Shown here piece by piece: positions 31,705 to 32,161 of a stretch of 32,161 bases of DNA (its first letter is position 1; every line of letters starts with the position of its first letter). The DNA is from Anaeromyces robustus (lineage: Eukaryota; Neocallimastigomycota; Neocallimastigomycetes; Neocallimastigales; Neocallimastigaceae). Below the pieces are notes generated by a model. That model worked only from the letters and a program-made list of their open reading frames with translations, was not told the DNA's origin and made no database searches. A program made the translations under genes and the position numbers. The stretch is from NCBI GenBank assembly GCA_002104895.1, contig MCFG01000552.1:1-32161 (forward strand). Direction: 5' to 3'.

Positions 31705-32161
31705 ATGGGATTCATAATTGATAGTGAAAACATGTATAGAAAATTTAACTGTTTACTTAAACAAAAATTCTTTGTTGATAAATCAAATATTATAAATGAT
31801 TTTAATAAATTAATCGATATTGATGGCAGTAAAAATGTATGTATTACAAAACCAAGAAGATTTGGGAAAACATCAATAGCTGCTATGTTAACTACATATT
31901 ATAGTATTGGAATTGATTCTCATGAAATATTTGATAAACTTAAAGTTTCCAAAGGAAAAGTTCAGATGAAACTGAAAAAAAAAAAGAAATAGAACAATAT
32001 AGAAAATTTCAAGGAAAATATCATACCTTATATTTTGATTTTTCATCTGAACTTTATAAACGCAATAATTTAAACGATTTTTTAGATTCAATTAATAAAA
32101 TTTTGAAAGAAGATATCAAGAAAATTTATCCAAACTATATATTAATAATATGAAAAGGATA
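31705..32161 (+). CDS. second AAA-ATPase-like gene copy, partial at window end
   Basis: Close paralogue of the gene at 27378: I count 13 differences in the first 85 residues. It keeps FFVDKSNIINDF and ITKPRRFGKTS. The ATG used by the first copy is ATA here (31696), and a later ATG at 31705, replacing a CTG, starts the frame three codons on. The frame breaks near 31957, where GGAAAAG has one A fewer than the first copy, and the open block ends at 31992. Sense then continues in another frame from about 31986 (EIEQYRKFQGKYHTLYFDFS) to the window edge. Because the shift lies at a different spot from the one in the first copy, the two breaks arose independently or are separate assembly errors. Confidence 0.65.

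Noticed and set aside
1-32161. CRISPR arrays, tRNA or rRNA genes
   Set aside because: No spaced direct repeats of CRISPR form and no cloverleaf could be found by eye; tandem repeats here have no unique spacers. The two GC-rich patches do not read as tRNA or rRNA.

Overview
The window is extremely AT-rich eukaryotic DNA. Intergenic stretches are packed with homopolymers, AT-dinucleotide, AAT, TTTA and AAAAT arrays, and proteins are rich in Asn, Lys, Ile and Asp/Glu. Three things point to an anaerobic gut fungus (Neocallimastigomycota): two copies of an AAA-ATPase-like/PD-(D/E)XK family protein, an Asn/Lys-rich ankyrin protein, and several large secreted proteins with poly-Asn or Glu-Asn tracts. 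This is inferred from composition and family content, with no database search; the exact genus cannot be told.

Layout. 1-2713 is non-coding and carries a GC-richer, poly(A)-tailed, dimeric SINE-like element (about 151-611). 2714-5822 is gene A, a broken secreted B-lectin-type gene whose 3' part is missing. Directly against its break lies an uninterrupted mRNA-capping-enzyme gene (5833-7953) with the triphosphatase-guanylyltransferase-methyltransferase order of large DNA viruses and cytoplasmic linear plasmids, not of nuclear fungal genes. 8621-9361 (minus) is a small secreted Cys-rich protein, and 10328-11206 is a short ankyrin protein, probably 3' truncated. 11327-17200 is gene C, a large secreted Lys/Asn-rich coding region with several breaks and a 408-bp internal tandem duplication. 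17993-24479 is gene B, the full-length paralogue of gene A; it is broken by frameshifts, a nonsense codon and a 446-bp insertion flanked by a 14-bp target-site duplication. 24480-27377 is non-coding with a long hairpin, a 61-bp tandem repeat and a pentamer array. 27378-29257 is an AAA-ATPase-like/nuclease gene with two apparent frameshifts. 29258-31704 is non-coding, and 31705-32161 is a second ATPase copy cut by the window edge.

How the parts relate. Genes A and B share one architecture: signal peptide, Cys-containing N-terminal region, Ser/Thr-rich segment, a hydrophobic then Lys/Ala-rich segment bracketed by Kex2-like Lys-Arg sites, an array of 11-residue Trp repeats, a second Ser/Thr-rich segment, then B-lectin-like modules. 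Gene B adds an Asp/Asn tract and a Cys-containing C-terminus. I do not know a described family with this order. Almost every long host gene here is interrupted, whereas the capping enzyme is open for 706 codons.

Whether the breaks are real decay or assembly indels cannot be settled from sequence alone. Some lie in A-runs, where sequencing error is plausible. Others cannot be homopolymer errors: a 14-bp deletion, the 446-bp insertion, and a TGG-to-TGA change.
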